Shown here: piece by piece, positions 6,712 through 13,427 of the stretch
Numbering within the stretch: the first letter of the stretch is position 1
Layout: every line of letters begins with the position of its first letter
NCBI GenBank assembly: GCA_013817555.1
Contig: JACDCN010000019.1
Coordinates: 1 to 15,675 of the forward strand
From: Actinomycetota bacterium
GTDB taxonomy: Bacteria > Actinomycetota > Thermoleophilia > Gaiellales > Gaiellaceae
Length of the DNA stretch: 15,675 nt
Reading direction: 5' to 3'
Made by a program: the position numbers and the translations under genes
The notes under the pieces: generated by a model
The model's database searches: none
What the model was told of the DNA's origin: nothing
The model's input: only the letters and a program-made list of their open reading frames with translations

Positions 6712-7779
6712 GTGACGTTCGAGCAGGCACGCGCCCAGTTCCCGGTGCTGGAGCGAGTGGCGTACCTGCAGGCAGGGAGCGCCGGACCGCTCGCCCGGCA
6801 GACGATCGAGGCCATGGCCGCGCAGGAGGAACGAAACCTGCGCGAGGGGAGAGTCGGGCTCGAGTACATCGAGCGCGTCCTTGCGCTTCGCGCCGAGTTA
6901 CGCGCCGAGCTCGCCGGTCTCGTCGGCACCGAAGAGGAGCAGGTCGCGCTCACCGCGTCGACCACGGACGGGTGCAATCTCGTCCTCGCCGGGCTCGATC
7001 TCGGTTCGAGCGACGAGGTGATCACGACGACAGACGAGCACTTCGGGCTCATCGGCCCGCTGCATGCTTCGGGCGCGCGCGTGGTGGTCGTCGCGCCGGA
7101 CGCCGACGCGATTACCGCTGCGGTGACGTCTCGAACGCGTCTCCTCGCCGTCTCGCACGTTCTCTGGACGACCGGCCAGGTGCTTCCCGTTCGGGAGATT
7201 CGTGAGCGGACGGGGATCCCGATCCTCGTCGACGGCGCGCAGTCCGTGGGGGCGATCCAGGTGGACTCCGCCGATCTCGACTTCCTCACGATCTCGGGCC
7301 AGAAGTGGCTCTGCGGACCCGAGTCGACCGGCGCGCTGGTCGTCGCCGATCCCGAGCGGCTCCGAGTCGCGCGGCCGAGCTACTTCTCGCAGCAGGGATA
7401 TCTGCCTGACGGGTCGTTCGAGCCGCGGGCAGGAGCTCGCCGCTTCGACCCCAACTGGGTTCCCACCGCGCTCATGTCCGGACTGCTCGCCGCGGTGCGC
7501 CTCCGTCCCGAGTGGCGATTCGAGCGCGGCGTCGAGATGGCAGAGCGTTGCCGGAAGCTGCTCTTGGATTCCGGCGAGGATGTGATCTCGCCCAGGGAGC
7601 GCGCGACCATCGTCTCATGGCGTCCCGAGGGAGAGGCCTCCACTGACGTTGTCGCTCGGTTGGCCGCGGCTGGAGTCGTCGTGCGCGACATCCCGAAGAC
7701 GGGGCTTGTGCGTGCGTCCGTCGGCTGGTGGACGAGCGACCACGATCTGGAGCGGCTCGTCGTCGGTTTGAAAGGCTAG
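6712..7779 (+). CDS. Class V aminotransferase-fold PLP enzyme (cysteine desulfurase/epimerase-like)
   Basis: This is a cytoplasmic PLP-dependent enzyme of fold type I, class V aminotransferase superfamily. That family includes NifS/IscS/SufS-type desulfurases, isopenicillin N epimerase-like proteins and related lyases. With the GTG start it has 355 aa. Family resemblance starts at FEQARAQFPVLERVAYLQAG, just after this start. The substrate-binding N-terminal YLQAGSAGP, the phosphate-binding AST-T-D-G segment, the cofactor aspartate D174 in VDGAQSVG and the Schiff-base lysine K198 in ISGQKWLCGP are all present. No obvious loop with the catalytic Cys of a group I/II cysteine desulfurase is visible, so I would not call it SufS or IscS. 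It stands alone and diverges from the glycosyltransferase operon. The substrate is unknown. Confidence 0.9.
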   Translation: MTFEQARAQFPVLERVAYLQAGSAGPLARQTIEAMAAQEERNLREGRVGLEYIERVLALRAELRAELAGLVGTEEEQVALTASTTDGCNLVLAGLDLGSSDEVITTTDEHFGLIGPLHASGARVVVVAPDADAITAAVTSRTRLLAVSHVLWTTGQVLPVREIRERTGIPILVDGAQSVGAIQVDSADLDFLTISGQKWLCGPESTGALVVADPERLRVARPSYFSQQGYLPDGSFEPRAGARRFDPNWVPTALMSGLLAAVRLRPEWRFERGVEMAERCRKLLLDSGEDVISPRERATIVSWRPEGEASTDVVARLAAAGVVVRDIPKTGLVRASVGWWTSDHDLERLVVGLKG

Positions 7780-7782
7780 GGT
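7777..7782 (+). promoter_or_regulatory. -10-like hexamer overlapping the aminotransferase stop codon
   Basis: TAGGGT begins at the TAG stop codon of the aminotransferase and ends 6 nt before the ATG of the dienelactone hydrolase gene. It fits the compact promoter pattern of the window, but GC-rich spacing alone could produce it. Confidence 0.35.
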
Positions 7783-7788
7783 CGGGAC

Positions 7789-8550
7789 ATGTGCTTCGAG
7801 TCCGACTCGTCGCCACCGATTCCGGCTATCTCCGGCGCTGCGGTGTCTCACAGAGACCTCGTTCTCCAGGCTTCCGACGGGAACCGTCTCGCCGCGTTCA
7901 CCGCGTCGCCGGACGAGCCAAGGGGACCCGGCCTGGTCGTCCTGCCGGACGTACGCGGTCTCTACCACTTCTATGAAGAGCTTGCGCTTCGCCTTGCGGA
8001 GCGTGGGTATGCGGCGGTCGCAATCGACTACTTCGGTCGGACGGCAGGGCAGGAGAAGCGGGACGACGGCTTCGAGTACATGCCGCACGTCGAGCAGACG
8101 ACGCAAACCGGGATCCAAAGCGACGTCGCAGCGGCGGTCGGCTATCTGCGCTCGCCCGAAGGCGGAGAGCGCGCCGCAATCTTCACTCTCGGATTCTGTT
8201 TCGGCGGACGGAACTCGTGGCTGGCCGCGGCAAGTGGTCACGGCCTCGCGGGCGCGATTGGCTTTTACGGACGGCCGGGAACTGGACGCGACGGCTCGCC
8301 GGGACCGACTGCCCGTGCCGCAGAGCTTGCAGCTCCGATCCTCGCACTCATGGGCGGGGACGACCCAGGTATTCCGGTCGAGGACGTCGAGGCCTTCGAC
8401 GAGGCTCTCGACGACGCCGGGGTCGAGCACGAGGTCATCGTCTACCCAGGGGCGCCGCACAGCTTCTTCGACCGCAAGCACGAGGAGTTCGCGGCCGCAT
8501 CCGAAGACGCCTGGGGGCGCGTCATAGAGTTCATCGAGCGATACGGGTGA
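7789..8550 (+). CDS. Dienelactone hydrolase family alpha/beta hydrolase
   Basis: This is a predicted cytoplasmic alpha/beta hydrolase of the dienelactone hydrolase (carboxymethylenebutenolidase) family, which opens lactones or cleaves small esters. It has 253 aa, as usual. The nucleophile is C137 in G-F-C-F-G-G, the Cys variant typical of true dienelactone hydrolases. The acid is D192 (in MGGDDPGIP) and the base H224 (in YPGAPHSFFDR), so the triad is complete. The N-terminal MCFESDSSPPIP resembles the start of many actinobacterial members, supporting ATG 7789. There is no signal peptide. It follows the aminotransferase by 9 nt in the same direction, but a possible promoter in between allows separate expression. 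The physiological substrate is unknown; no aromatic degradation genes are nearby. Confidence 0.92.
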   Translation: MCFESDSSPPIPAISGAAVSHRDLVLQASDGNRLAAFTASPDEPRGPGLVVLPDVRGLYHFYEELALRLAERGYAAVAIDYFGRTAGQEKRDDGFEYMPHVEQTTQTGIQSDVAAAVGYLRSPEGGERAAIFTLGFCFGGRNSWLAAASGHGLAGAIGFYGRPGTGRDGSPGPTARAAELAAPILALMGGDDPGIPVEDVEAFDEALDDAGVEHEVIVYPGAPHSFFDRKHEEFAAASEDAWGRVIEFIERYG

Positions 8551-8568
8551 ATGAACCGGCGGAAGCGA

Positions 8569-8587
8569 GCTCTGTAGACGCCAGAGC
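8569..8587. terminator. Weak hairpin between convergent genes
   Basis: GCTCTG (8569-8574) pairs with CAGAGC (8582-8587) around a 7-nt loop, in the 46-bp gap between the converging dienelactone hydrolase and HD genes. It could act as a two-way terminator, but the stem has only 6 bp and no T-run follows. Confidence 0.3.
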
Positions 8588-8596
8588 CTCGTCTTC

Positions 8597-9172
8597 CTAC
8601 GCCGCGTCTGCCGTGGTGCGCAGCCCGAGCTCCTTCGCGATCGGCTGCATCGCGGCCACCACGTTGGAGATGTGGTCGTCGAGCTCGAGGCCGAGGAGCT
8701 CGGCTCCCGCATAGACCTCGTCGCGATGCACGCCGGCGGCGAACGACGGCTGCTTCAGTTTCTTCTTGACCGACTTCGGCTCGAGGCCGTCGAGCCCGGT
8801 CGGCCGCACCAGACCGCAGGCGTGGACGAAACCCGAGAGCTCGTCGCAGGCAAACAGCGTCTTCTTCAAGAGCGTGTCACGCGGCAGCGCGAGGTGCTCC
8901 GCGTGCGAGAGCACGCCCTCGATCAACTCCTCCGGGTAGCCCTCTTCGCGCAGGATCGGCCCGCCGTCTTGCGGATGCTTGTCGAGTGTGGGATGGATCT
9001 CGTAGTCGAAATCGTGCAGGAGCGCGACGCAGCCCCAGAGCTCCTCGTCCTCGCCGCCCAGTCGTGCGTAGTGGCGCACAGAGGCCTCGACTGCGAGCGC
9101 GTGTCGCAGAAGCGCTTCGCTCTTCGTGTAGCGCGTGAGCGTCTCCCAGGCGTGATCGCGGGTCGGCCGCAC
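8597..9172 (-). CDS. HD-domain protein (predicted phosphohydrolase)
   Basis: This 191-aa protein has the metal-binding pattern of the HD superfamily: H24 (LLRHALAVE), the H53-D54 pair (ALLHDFDYEIHP) and a distal Asp, probably D110 in FACDELSGF. H66, H90 and H93 lie between and could add ligands. HD proteins commonly hydrolyse phosphate esters of nucleotides or other small molecules. This stand-alone version resembles a broadly conserved uncharacterised group in actinobacteria and other phyla, and the substrate cannot be told. The C-terminal part (about 130-185) is helical, with a basic KSVKKKLKQ patch. It starts with GTG 9172, supported by a -10-like TATCGT 8 nt upstream, and diverges from the S9 peptidase. 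It is cytoplasmic, with no signal sequence. Confidence 0.88.
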   Translation of the reverse strand: MRPTRDHAWETLTRYTKSEALLRHALAVEASVRHYARLGGEDEELWGCVALLHDFDYEIHPTLDKHPQDGGPILREEGYPEELIEGVLSHAEHLALPRDTLLKKTLFACDELSGFVHACGLVRPTGLDGLEPKSVKKKLKQPSFAAGVHRDEVYAGAELLGLELDDHISNVVAAMQPIAKELGLRTTADAA

Positions 9173-9179
9173 GGCTGAC

Positions 9180-9186
9180 TACGATA
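9180..9186. promoter_or_regulatory. Two-way -10 core between the HD and S9 peptidase genes
   Basis: The seven bases TACGATA contain TACGAT on the plus strand (9180-9185), 12 nt before the TTG at 9198. They also contain TATCGT on the minus strand (9186-9181), 8 nt before the GTG at 9172. The whole gap between the two start codons is only 25 bp. Both units could therefore start from one near-symmetric AT-rich core with very short or no leaders. Confidence 0.55.
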
Positions 9187-9197
9187 GCCGCTGCCCG

Positions 9198-11174
9198 TTG
9201 GCTCTCTCGAATCTCCAGCAAACCGCCGCGCCGTACGGCACCTGGTCGTCACCCATCGCCGCCGAGCTGGTCGCGCGCGCTGGGACGCGACTGAGCGCCG
9301 TCTGGCTCGAGCGCGGCACGACGTGGTGGCTCGAAGGTCGGCCCGCGGAGAACGGGCGCGTGGTGCTGATGAGGGCAGAGCCGGGTGGTGATCCTGTCGA
9401 CGCGGTTCCTTCTGGATTCAACGTGCGCACGATGGCGCACGAATATGGAGGTGGCGCGTACTGCGTCCACGGGGACGCCGTCTTCTGCTCGAACTTCGAG
9501 GACCAGCGCCTGTACCGCCTCGACCCGGGAGCCGAGCCCGTGCCGATCACCCCGGCTGTCGAGGGGACGAAGCATCGCTATGCGGACGGGCGAGTCACGC
9601 CGGACGGTGTTCTGTGGATCGGCGTCCGCGAGCGGCACGACCAGGGCGAACGCTCGCGCGACGTCGTCAACGAGCTCGTGGCAATTCCGACGGACGGATC
9701 CGCGGAGCCGAAGGTCATAGCAGGCGGGCGCGACTTCTACTCGAACCCGCGCATCTCGCCCGACGGGACGCGCCTCAGCTTCCTCGCCTGGAACCTCCCC
9801 TGGATGCCCTGGGACGGCTGCGAGCTCTTCGTGGCCGTGGTCTCGCCGGAACGGACGCTCGAGAACATCGCGCAGGTCGCAGGACGAGACGGCGAGGAGT
9901 CGATCTGGCAGCCCGAGTGGAGCCCGGCCGGAGACCTCGTGTTCGCGAGCGACCGCAGCGGCTGGTGGAACCTCGAGCGAGCACGCGAGGGCGAGCGAAA
10001 AGTGCTGCACACGGCTGAAGCGGAGTTCGGCTACCCCGCCTGGGTGTTCGGTCTGCGGTCATTCGCGTTCCTGGGCGACGGCCGGATCTTCGCCATGTAC
10101 GATCACGGAGGCCGCACGAGCTTCGCGCTTCTCGAGCCCGAAAGCGGGACGCTGGCCGAGCTCGACCTTCCATACGACGCGTTGTCGAGCCCCTTCGTGG
10201 CGGCTGAGGGATCGACCGTTGTCTTCCTCGCCGGATCCGCGACGACCCCGAACGAGATCGTGCGGCTCGATGTCTCGACCGAGTCGACCGAGACGCTGCG
10301 GCGGAGCTCGCGCGTACCGGTGGATCCCTCGCACTTCTCCGCGCCGCGGGCGATCGAGTTTCCGACCGAAGGAGGCCTGACCGCCCACGCGCTGTTCTAT
10401 CCGCCTTCGAGCCCCGAGTACGTCGGCCCCGAGGAGGCGCGACCCCCGCTGATCGTGATGAGCCACGGCGGGCCGACCTCGAGCACGTCTCCACTCTTCA
10501 GTCTCGAGCTCCAGTTCTGGACGAGTCGGGGCTTCGCCGTAGTGGACGTGAACTACGGGGGTTCGACGGGCTACGGACGCGCTTACCGCGAACGACTGAA
10601 TGGCCAGTGGGGGGTGGTCGACCTGCACGATTGCGTGAACGCCGCTCGGTACCTCGTCGCCTCGGGCGAGGCCGACGCGGAGCGCCTCCTGATCACGGGC
10701 GGGAGCGCAGGCGGTTACACCACGATCTGCGCGCTCACGTTCACGGACGACTTCGCGGCCGGAACGTCGTACTTCGGCATCGCCGACCTCGAGCAGTTCG
10801 GCGGCGGCGACACGCACAAGTTCGAACTCGAGTACGAGCACACCCTGGTCGGTCCGTATCCGGAGGCTGCGGAGCTCTATCGCGCCCGCAGCCCGATTCA
10901 TTTCACCGAGCAGATCACGACGCCGATGCTCGTCCTGCAAGGCGCCGACGACAAGGTCGTCCCGCCGTCTCAGGCAGAGCTCATCGTCGCAGCGCTCCGC
11001 AAGCAAGGAATCCCCCACGCCTACCTGCTCTTCGAAGGTGAGGGGCACGGGTTCCGCAAGGCGGAGACGATCGTCGCCTCGCTGGAGGCGGAGCTCTCCT
11101 TCTATGCCCAGATCCTCGGCTTCGAGCCGGGCGACCCAATCCCGAAACTTGCCATCGAGAATCTCTCTTCCTGA
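9198..11174 (+). CDS. S9 family peptidase (prolyl oligopeptidase/acylaminoacyl peptidase-like)
   Basis: This is a cytoplasmic serine peptidase of family S9, cutting short peptides or removing N-acyl amino acids. It has 658 aa, in the normal range. The N-terminal two thirds (to about 380) form a beta-propeller with repeats such as SPDGTRLSF, VTPDGVLWIG and FASDRSGWWNL. The C-terminal alpha/beta-hydrolase domain starts near VMSHGGPTSS and contains VDVNYGGSTGYGR. It carries the triad S503 (GGSAGGY), D585 (GADDKVVP) and H617 (EGEGHGF), all intact. The TTG start is the only reasonable one upstream of the conserved P-Y-G-T-W-S-S-P-I motif. The -10-like TACGAT 12 nt upstream agrees. It is a monocistronic unit followed by a GC-rich hairpin. 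Confidence 0.93.
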   Translation: MALSNLQQTAAPYGTWSSPIAAELVARAGTRLSAVWLERGTTWWLEGRPAENGRVVLMRAEPGGDPVDAVPSGFNVRTMAHEYGGGAYCVHGDAVFCSNFEDQRLYRLDPGAEPVPITPAVEGTKHRYADGRVTPDGVLWIGVRERHDQGERSRDVVNELVAIPTDGSAEPKVIAGGRDFYSNPRISPDGTRLSFLAWNLPWMPWDGCELFVAVVSPERTLENIAQVAGRDGEESIWQPEWSPAGDLVFASDRSGWWNLERAREGERKVLHTAEAEFGYPAWVFGLRSFAFLGDGRIFAMYDHGGRTSFALLEPESGTLAELDLPYDALSSPFVAAEGSTVVFLAGSATTPNEIVRLDVSTESTETLRRSSRVPVDPSHFSAPRAIEFPTEGGLTAHALFYPPSSPEYVGPEEARPPLIVMSHGGPTSSTSPLFSLELQFWTSRGFAVVDVNYGGSTGYGRAYRERLNGQWGVVDLHDCVNAARYLVASGEADAERLLITGGSAGGYTTICALTFTDDFAAGTSYFGIADLEQFGGGDTHKFELEYEHTLVGPYPEAAELYRARSPIHFTEQITTPMLVLQGADDKVVPPSQAELIVAALRKQGIPHAYLLFEGEGHGFRKAETIVASLEAELSFYAQILGFEPGDPIPKLAIENLSS

Positions 11175-11183
11175 CCTCGAGAG

Positions 11184-11200
11184 CGGCGCCGGGAGCGCCG
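11184..11200 (+). terminator. GC hairpin after the S9 peptidase gene
   Basis: CGGCGC (11184-11189) and GCGCCG (11195-11200) form a six-pair all-GC stem with a five-base loop, 10 nt after the S9 stop codon. No T-run follows; instead the murA -10-like TACCAT starts 3 nt later. It is probably a boundary element between the two transcripts. Confidence 0.4.
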
Positions 11201-11202
11201 AG

Positions 11203-11208
11203 TACCAT
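11203..11208 (+). promoter_or_regulatory. -10-like hexamer for the murA operon
   Basis: TACCAT lies 9 nt before the ATG at 11218, so the transcript would carry a leader of at most about 3 nt. No Shine-Dalgarno sequence precedes this start, in line with leaderless initiation. The frame is open further upstream, but homology starts at this ATG. Confidence 0.55.
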
Positions 11209-11217
11209 TCCCGCGCC

Positions 11218-12498
11218 ATGCAGACCTTCGTGATCGAAGGCGGGCGCGCGCTCAGCGGCACCGTCCGCGCGGCAGGCAACAAGAACGCGGCGCTTCCGAT
11301 CCTCGCGGCGAGCCTGCTCGCCTCCGACGAGGTGCGTCTCTCGAACGTCCCGCGGATCCGCGACGTCGAGACGATGGTCGCGCTCCTCGCCGATCTCGGC
11401 GCAGACGTCGAGTGGACCACGCCGAACGCGATCCGGATCGATCCAAGAAGCGTCGACAAGACCGATCTCGACCCCGATCTCTGCCGTGAGATTCGCGCAT
11501 CGTTCCTGCTAGCCGGACCACTTCTGTCGCGCTTCGGCCGGGTGACCGTGCCGCCTCCGGGCGGTGACGTGATCGGGCGCCGACGTCTCGACACCCATAT
11601 CCATGCGTTCCAGGAGTTGGGCGTGGAAGTCGAGCTGAACGGCGCGTATGAGATGCGAACGGATGGCCTCCGGGGCAAGCGCATGTACCTGGACGAGGCC
11701 TCGGTCATGGGAACCGAGAACGCGGTCATGGCCGCAACTCTCGCCGAAGGCGAAACCGTTGTCGGCCACGCCGCGTGCGAGCCTCATATCCAGGATCTCT
11801 GCCGTTTTCTCGTCTCCCTCGGCGCGCAGATCGAGGGAATCGGCTCGAACGTGCTCCACATCGAAGGCGTCGAGAGGCTCGGCGGCGGCGAGCACCGGAT
11901 CGGTCCCGAGCACGTCGAGGTCGCAAGCTTCGCGGCGCTGGCTGCGCTCACTGGTGGCGACGTCACCATCGAGGACGTCGAGCCCGACGACCTGATCGCC
12001 ATCGTCCCGGCGTTCCGCAAGCTCGGGATCCGGATGGACATCGAGGGGCGCAACGTGCATGTCTCGCCGGACCAGGATCTCCGAGTGGTCGACGACCTCG
12101 GCGGTCAGATACCGAAGATCGAAAGCGGGGTCTGGCCTGCGTTCCCGGCCGACCTGACATCGATCGCACTCACCTGCGCGACCCAGTCTCACGGCACCGT
12201 CCTGATCTTCGAGAAGATGTTTGAGAGCCGGCTCTTCTTCGTGGACAAGCTCGTCTCGATGGGCGCGCGGATCATCCTCTGCGACCCTCATCGCGCAGTG
12301 GTCACCGGGCCTGCGCCGCTCTACGGTCAACGGCTCGAGAGTCCCGACATTCGCGCGGGAATGGCGATGGTCATCGCAGCACTGTGTGCGGAGGGCAGGT
12401 CGACGATCGGGAACATCGGCCAGATCGACCGTGGCTATGAGCGGATCGACGAACGGCTCCGCGGGCTCGGGGCGGCAATCGAGCGAGTCGACCTGTGA
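11218..12498 (+). CDS. murA: UDP-N-acetylglucosamine 1-carboxyvinyltransferase (MurA) with Asp117
   Basis: This is the first committed enzyme of peptidoglycan precursor synthesis in the cytoplasm. It transfers enolpyruvate from phosphoenolpyruvate to UDP-GlcNAc. The 426-aa length is normal. K22-N23 in GNKNAALP and the RASFLLAGPLLSRFG block are present, as are the P-A-F-P-A-D segment holding the catalytic Asp and the RGYERIDERLRGLGA C-terminus. In the active-site loop P-G-G-x-x-I-G the residue that is Cys115 in E. coli is D117 (codon 11566-11568). This is the same change found in the mycobacterial and chlamydial enzymes, which are insensitive to fosfomycin. The start is ATG 11218, with a -10-like box 9 nt upstream and no ribosome-binding site. 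The TGA stop overlaps the GTG of the HisB-like gene, suggesting translational coupling. Confidence 0.95.
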   Translation: MQTFVIEGGRALSGTVRAAGNKNAALPILAASLLASDEVRLSNVPRIRDVETMVALLADLGADVEWTTPNAIRIDPRSVDKTDLDPDLCREIRASFLLAGPLLSRFGRVTVPPPGGDVIGRRRLDTHIHAFQELGVEVELNGAYEMRTDGLRGKRMYLDEASVMGTENAVMAATLAEGETVVGHAACEPHIQDLCRFLVSLGAQIEGIGSNVLHIEGVERLGGGEHRIGPEHVEVASFAALAALTGGDVTIEDVEPDDLIAIVPAFRKLGIRMDIEGRNVHVSPDQDLRVVDDLGGQIPKIESGVWPAFPADLTSIALTCATQSHGTVLIFEKMFESRLFFVDKLVSMGARIILCDPHRAVVTGPAPLYGQRLESPDIRAGMAMVIAALCAEGRSTIGNIGQIDRGYERIDERLRGLGAAIERVDL

Positions 12499-12983
12499 CA
12501 GAGGCCGCAACGGCGCAGATCACGCTCGGACGGGCAGGTGAGAACCGCATCGCGACGGGTGTCGCCGTACTCGATCACCTCCTCCTCGCGCTCGCCGAGG
12601 CAGGGCGCTTCGGCCTGCGGCTGGAGATCGCACCGGGCGAGCCCGAGGCGGAGGTGGACGCCGCCGGAGCGGCTCTCGGAGCGGCCGTTCGCCCACTCCT
12701 CGGACAGCGAGGCGTCGGGATCGCCGCCGCGGACGAGGCGCTCGCGATGGTCGTCCTCGAGGTATCGGGGAAACCGCTGGTCGCATCGAACGCGGATCTC
12801 ACGTCGACGAAAGCAGGAGGCCTCCGCACCGATCTCGCCGCTGCCTTCCTGCGAGGGCTCGCCGACGAGGCCGGGCTGACGATCCATGTGCGGCTCTTCG
12901 AGGGCCAAGACTCGCAACACGTCCTGGAGGCGATTTTCAAGGCGCTCGGCGGTGCGCTCGCCGACGCACGACGAGAGGAGTGA
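12495..12983 (+). CDS. Degenerate HisB-like (imidazoleglycerol-phosphate dehydratase fold) protein
   Basis: This 162-aa protein shows the IGPD fold of HisB but not its full active site. Matching landmarks are T21-G-V-A-V-L-D-H28, the D80-E-A-L block with V-S-G-K-P, I130-H131-V, and the G-Q-D-S-Q-H142-V-L-E145-A-I-F-K149 C-terminal signature. The central D-D-H-H-T-x-E-D motif, which supplies manganese ligands, is gone; E-A-E-V-D-A-A-G stands there (51-58). The His of L-A-x-H is A36 and the first His of the C-terminal H-H pair is Q141. An ordinary dehydratase activity in histidine synthesis is therefore doubtful. It may be a pseudoenzyme or have a new substrate. It is coupled to murA by a GTGA overlap and followed 3 nt later by a RidA gene, with no his gene in sight. 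Automatic annotation as hisB would be misleading. Confidence 0.8.
   Translation: MTEAATAQITLGRAGENRIATGVAVLDHLLLALAEAGRFGLRLEIAPGEPEAEVDAAGAALGAAVRPLLGQRGVGIAAADEALAMVVLEVSGKPLVASNADLTSTKAGGLRTDLAAAFLRGLADEAGLTIHVRLFEGQDSQHVLEAIFKALGGALADARREE
12974..12980 (+). promoter_or_regulatory. Shine-Dalgarno site for the RidA gene
   Basis: AGAGGAG lies 6 nt before the GTG at 12987, inside the last codons of the HisB-like gene. It supports this start and indicates that RidA is translated from the murA transcript rather than from a leaderless one. Confidence 0.75.
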
Positions 12984-12986
12984 CAC

Positions 12987-13376
12987 GTGGCCGAGAAGGA
13001 CGTCATCAGCACCGACCGTGCCCCTGGGCCATTCCAGGGCGCGCCTTACAACCAGGCGATCCGATTCGGTGATCTCGTCTTCGTCGCAGGCCAGGTCGGA
13101 ATCATGCTCGAGTCGGGAGAGCTCGCGGGCTCGACCGTCGAGGAGCAGACCGAGCAGGTTTTGCAGAACATGTCTGCGATCCTCGAAGCCGCCGGGAGCA
13201 GCATGGACAAGCTCGTGAAGACGACGGTATTCCTGCTCGATCTCGCCGACTTCGCCGGAATGAACGAGGTCTACGCCCGTCACGTCGGCGATCACCCGCC
13301 CGCGCGCTCGACGATCGGTATCTCGCAGCTCCCAAGCGGCGCCCGCGTCGAGATCGAAGCGGTGGCACATACGTAG
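12987..13376 (+). CDS. RidA family protein (reactive enamine/imine deaminase)
   Basis: This is a member of the RidA/YjgF/UK114 family, small trimeric proteins. The characterised RidA branch hydrolyses reactive enamines and imines such as 2-aminoacrylate, which PLP enzymes release. At 129 aa it has the standard length. The key arginine is R107 in H-P-P-A-R-S and the water-activating glutamate fits E124 in R-V-E-I-E-A-V-A. Y21-N-Q and F-V-A-G-Q-V-G match the pocket. These residues favour an active deaminase rather than an inactive Rid branch. It is the third gene of the murA transcript, with its own Shine-Dalgarno site, and is followed by a GC hairpin. The link with murA and the HisB-like protein is not explained by known pathways. 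Confidence 0.92.
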   Translation: MAEKDVISTDRAPGPFQGAPYNQAIRFGDLVFVAGQVGIMLESGELAGSTVEEQTEQVLQNMSAILEAAGSSMDKLVKTTVFLLDLADFAGMNEVYARHVGDHPPARSTIGISQLPSGARVEIEAVAHT

Positions 13377-13392
13377 GGACCGGCCTCGCCCT

Positions 13393-13414
13393 CGCCGCCT
13401 TGCGTCCGGCGGCG
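13393..13414 (+). terminator. GC hairpin at the end of the murA-ridA unit
   Basis: CGCCGCC (13393-13399) pairs with GGCGGCG (13408-13414) around an eight-base loop, 16 nt after the RidA stop. It is directly followed by a -10-like CAGAAT that serves the next unit. There is no T-run. The layout repeats that of 11184-11208. Confidence 0.45.
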
Positions 13415-13415
13415 G

Positions 13416-13421
13416 CAGAAT
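13416..13421 (+). promoter_or_regulatory. -10-like hexamer for the DHH-fragment gene
   Basis: CAGAAT lies 6 nt before the ATG at 13428 and is part of the same GGCAGAAT string seen before the aminotransferase gene at 6697-6704. It would drive the DHH fragment, the nucleotidyltransferase and yggS as one leaderless message. Confidence 0.5.
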
Positions 13422-13427
13422 GTGCCG

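Noticed and set aside
6672..7289. N-terminal extension of the glycosyltransferase frame by about 200 codons
   Set aside because: The extension is Ser/Arg/Thr-rich, unlike any glycosyltransferase, and is antisense to the aminotransferase. Homology starts at MRVLLADPP (6671).
6712..7779. Assignment as cysteine desulfurase (sufS/iscS)
   Set aside because: The PLP residues fit the superfamily, but I could not find the catalytic Cys loop and no Fe-S assembly genes are adjacent.
7615..8712. 365-codon minus-strand frame across the dienelactone hydrolase gene and parts of its neighbours
   Set aside because: It runs opposite three recognisable genes or their ends, and its product has no family pattern. 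The dienelactone hydrolase triad on the plus strand is complete.
10059..11729. 556-codon minus-strand frame opposite the S9 peptidase and murA
   Set aside because: It crosses the border of two certain genes, and the composition is typical of antisense reading in GC-rich DNA.
12495..12983. Assignment as an ordinary hisB
   Set aside because: The DHHTxED motif and other metal-binding histidines are missing and no his genes are near, so a gene symbol is not justified.
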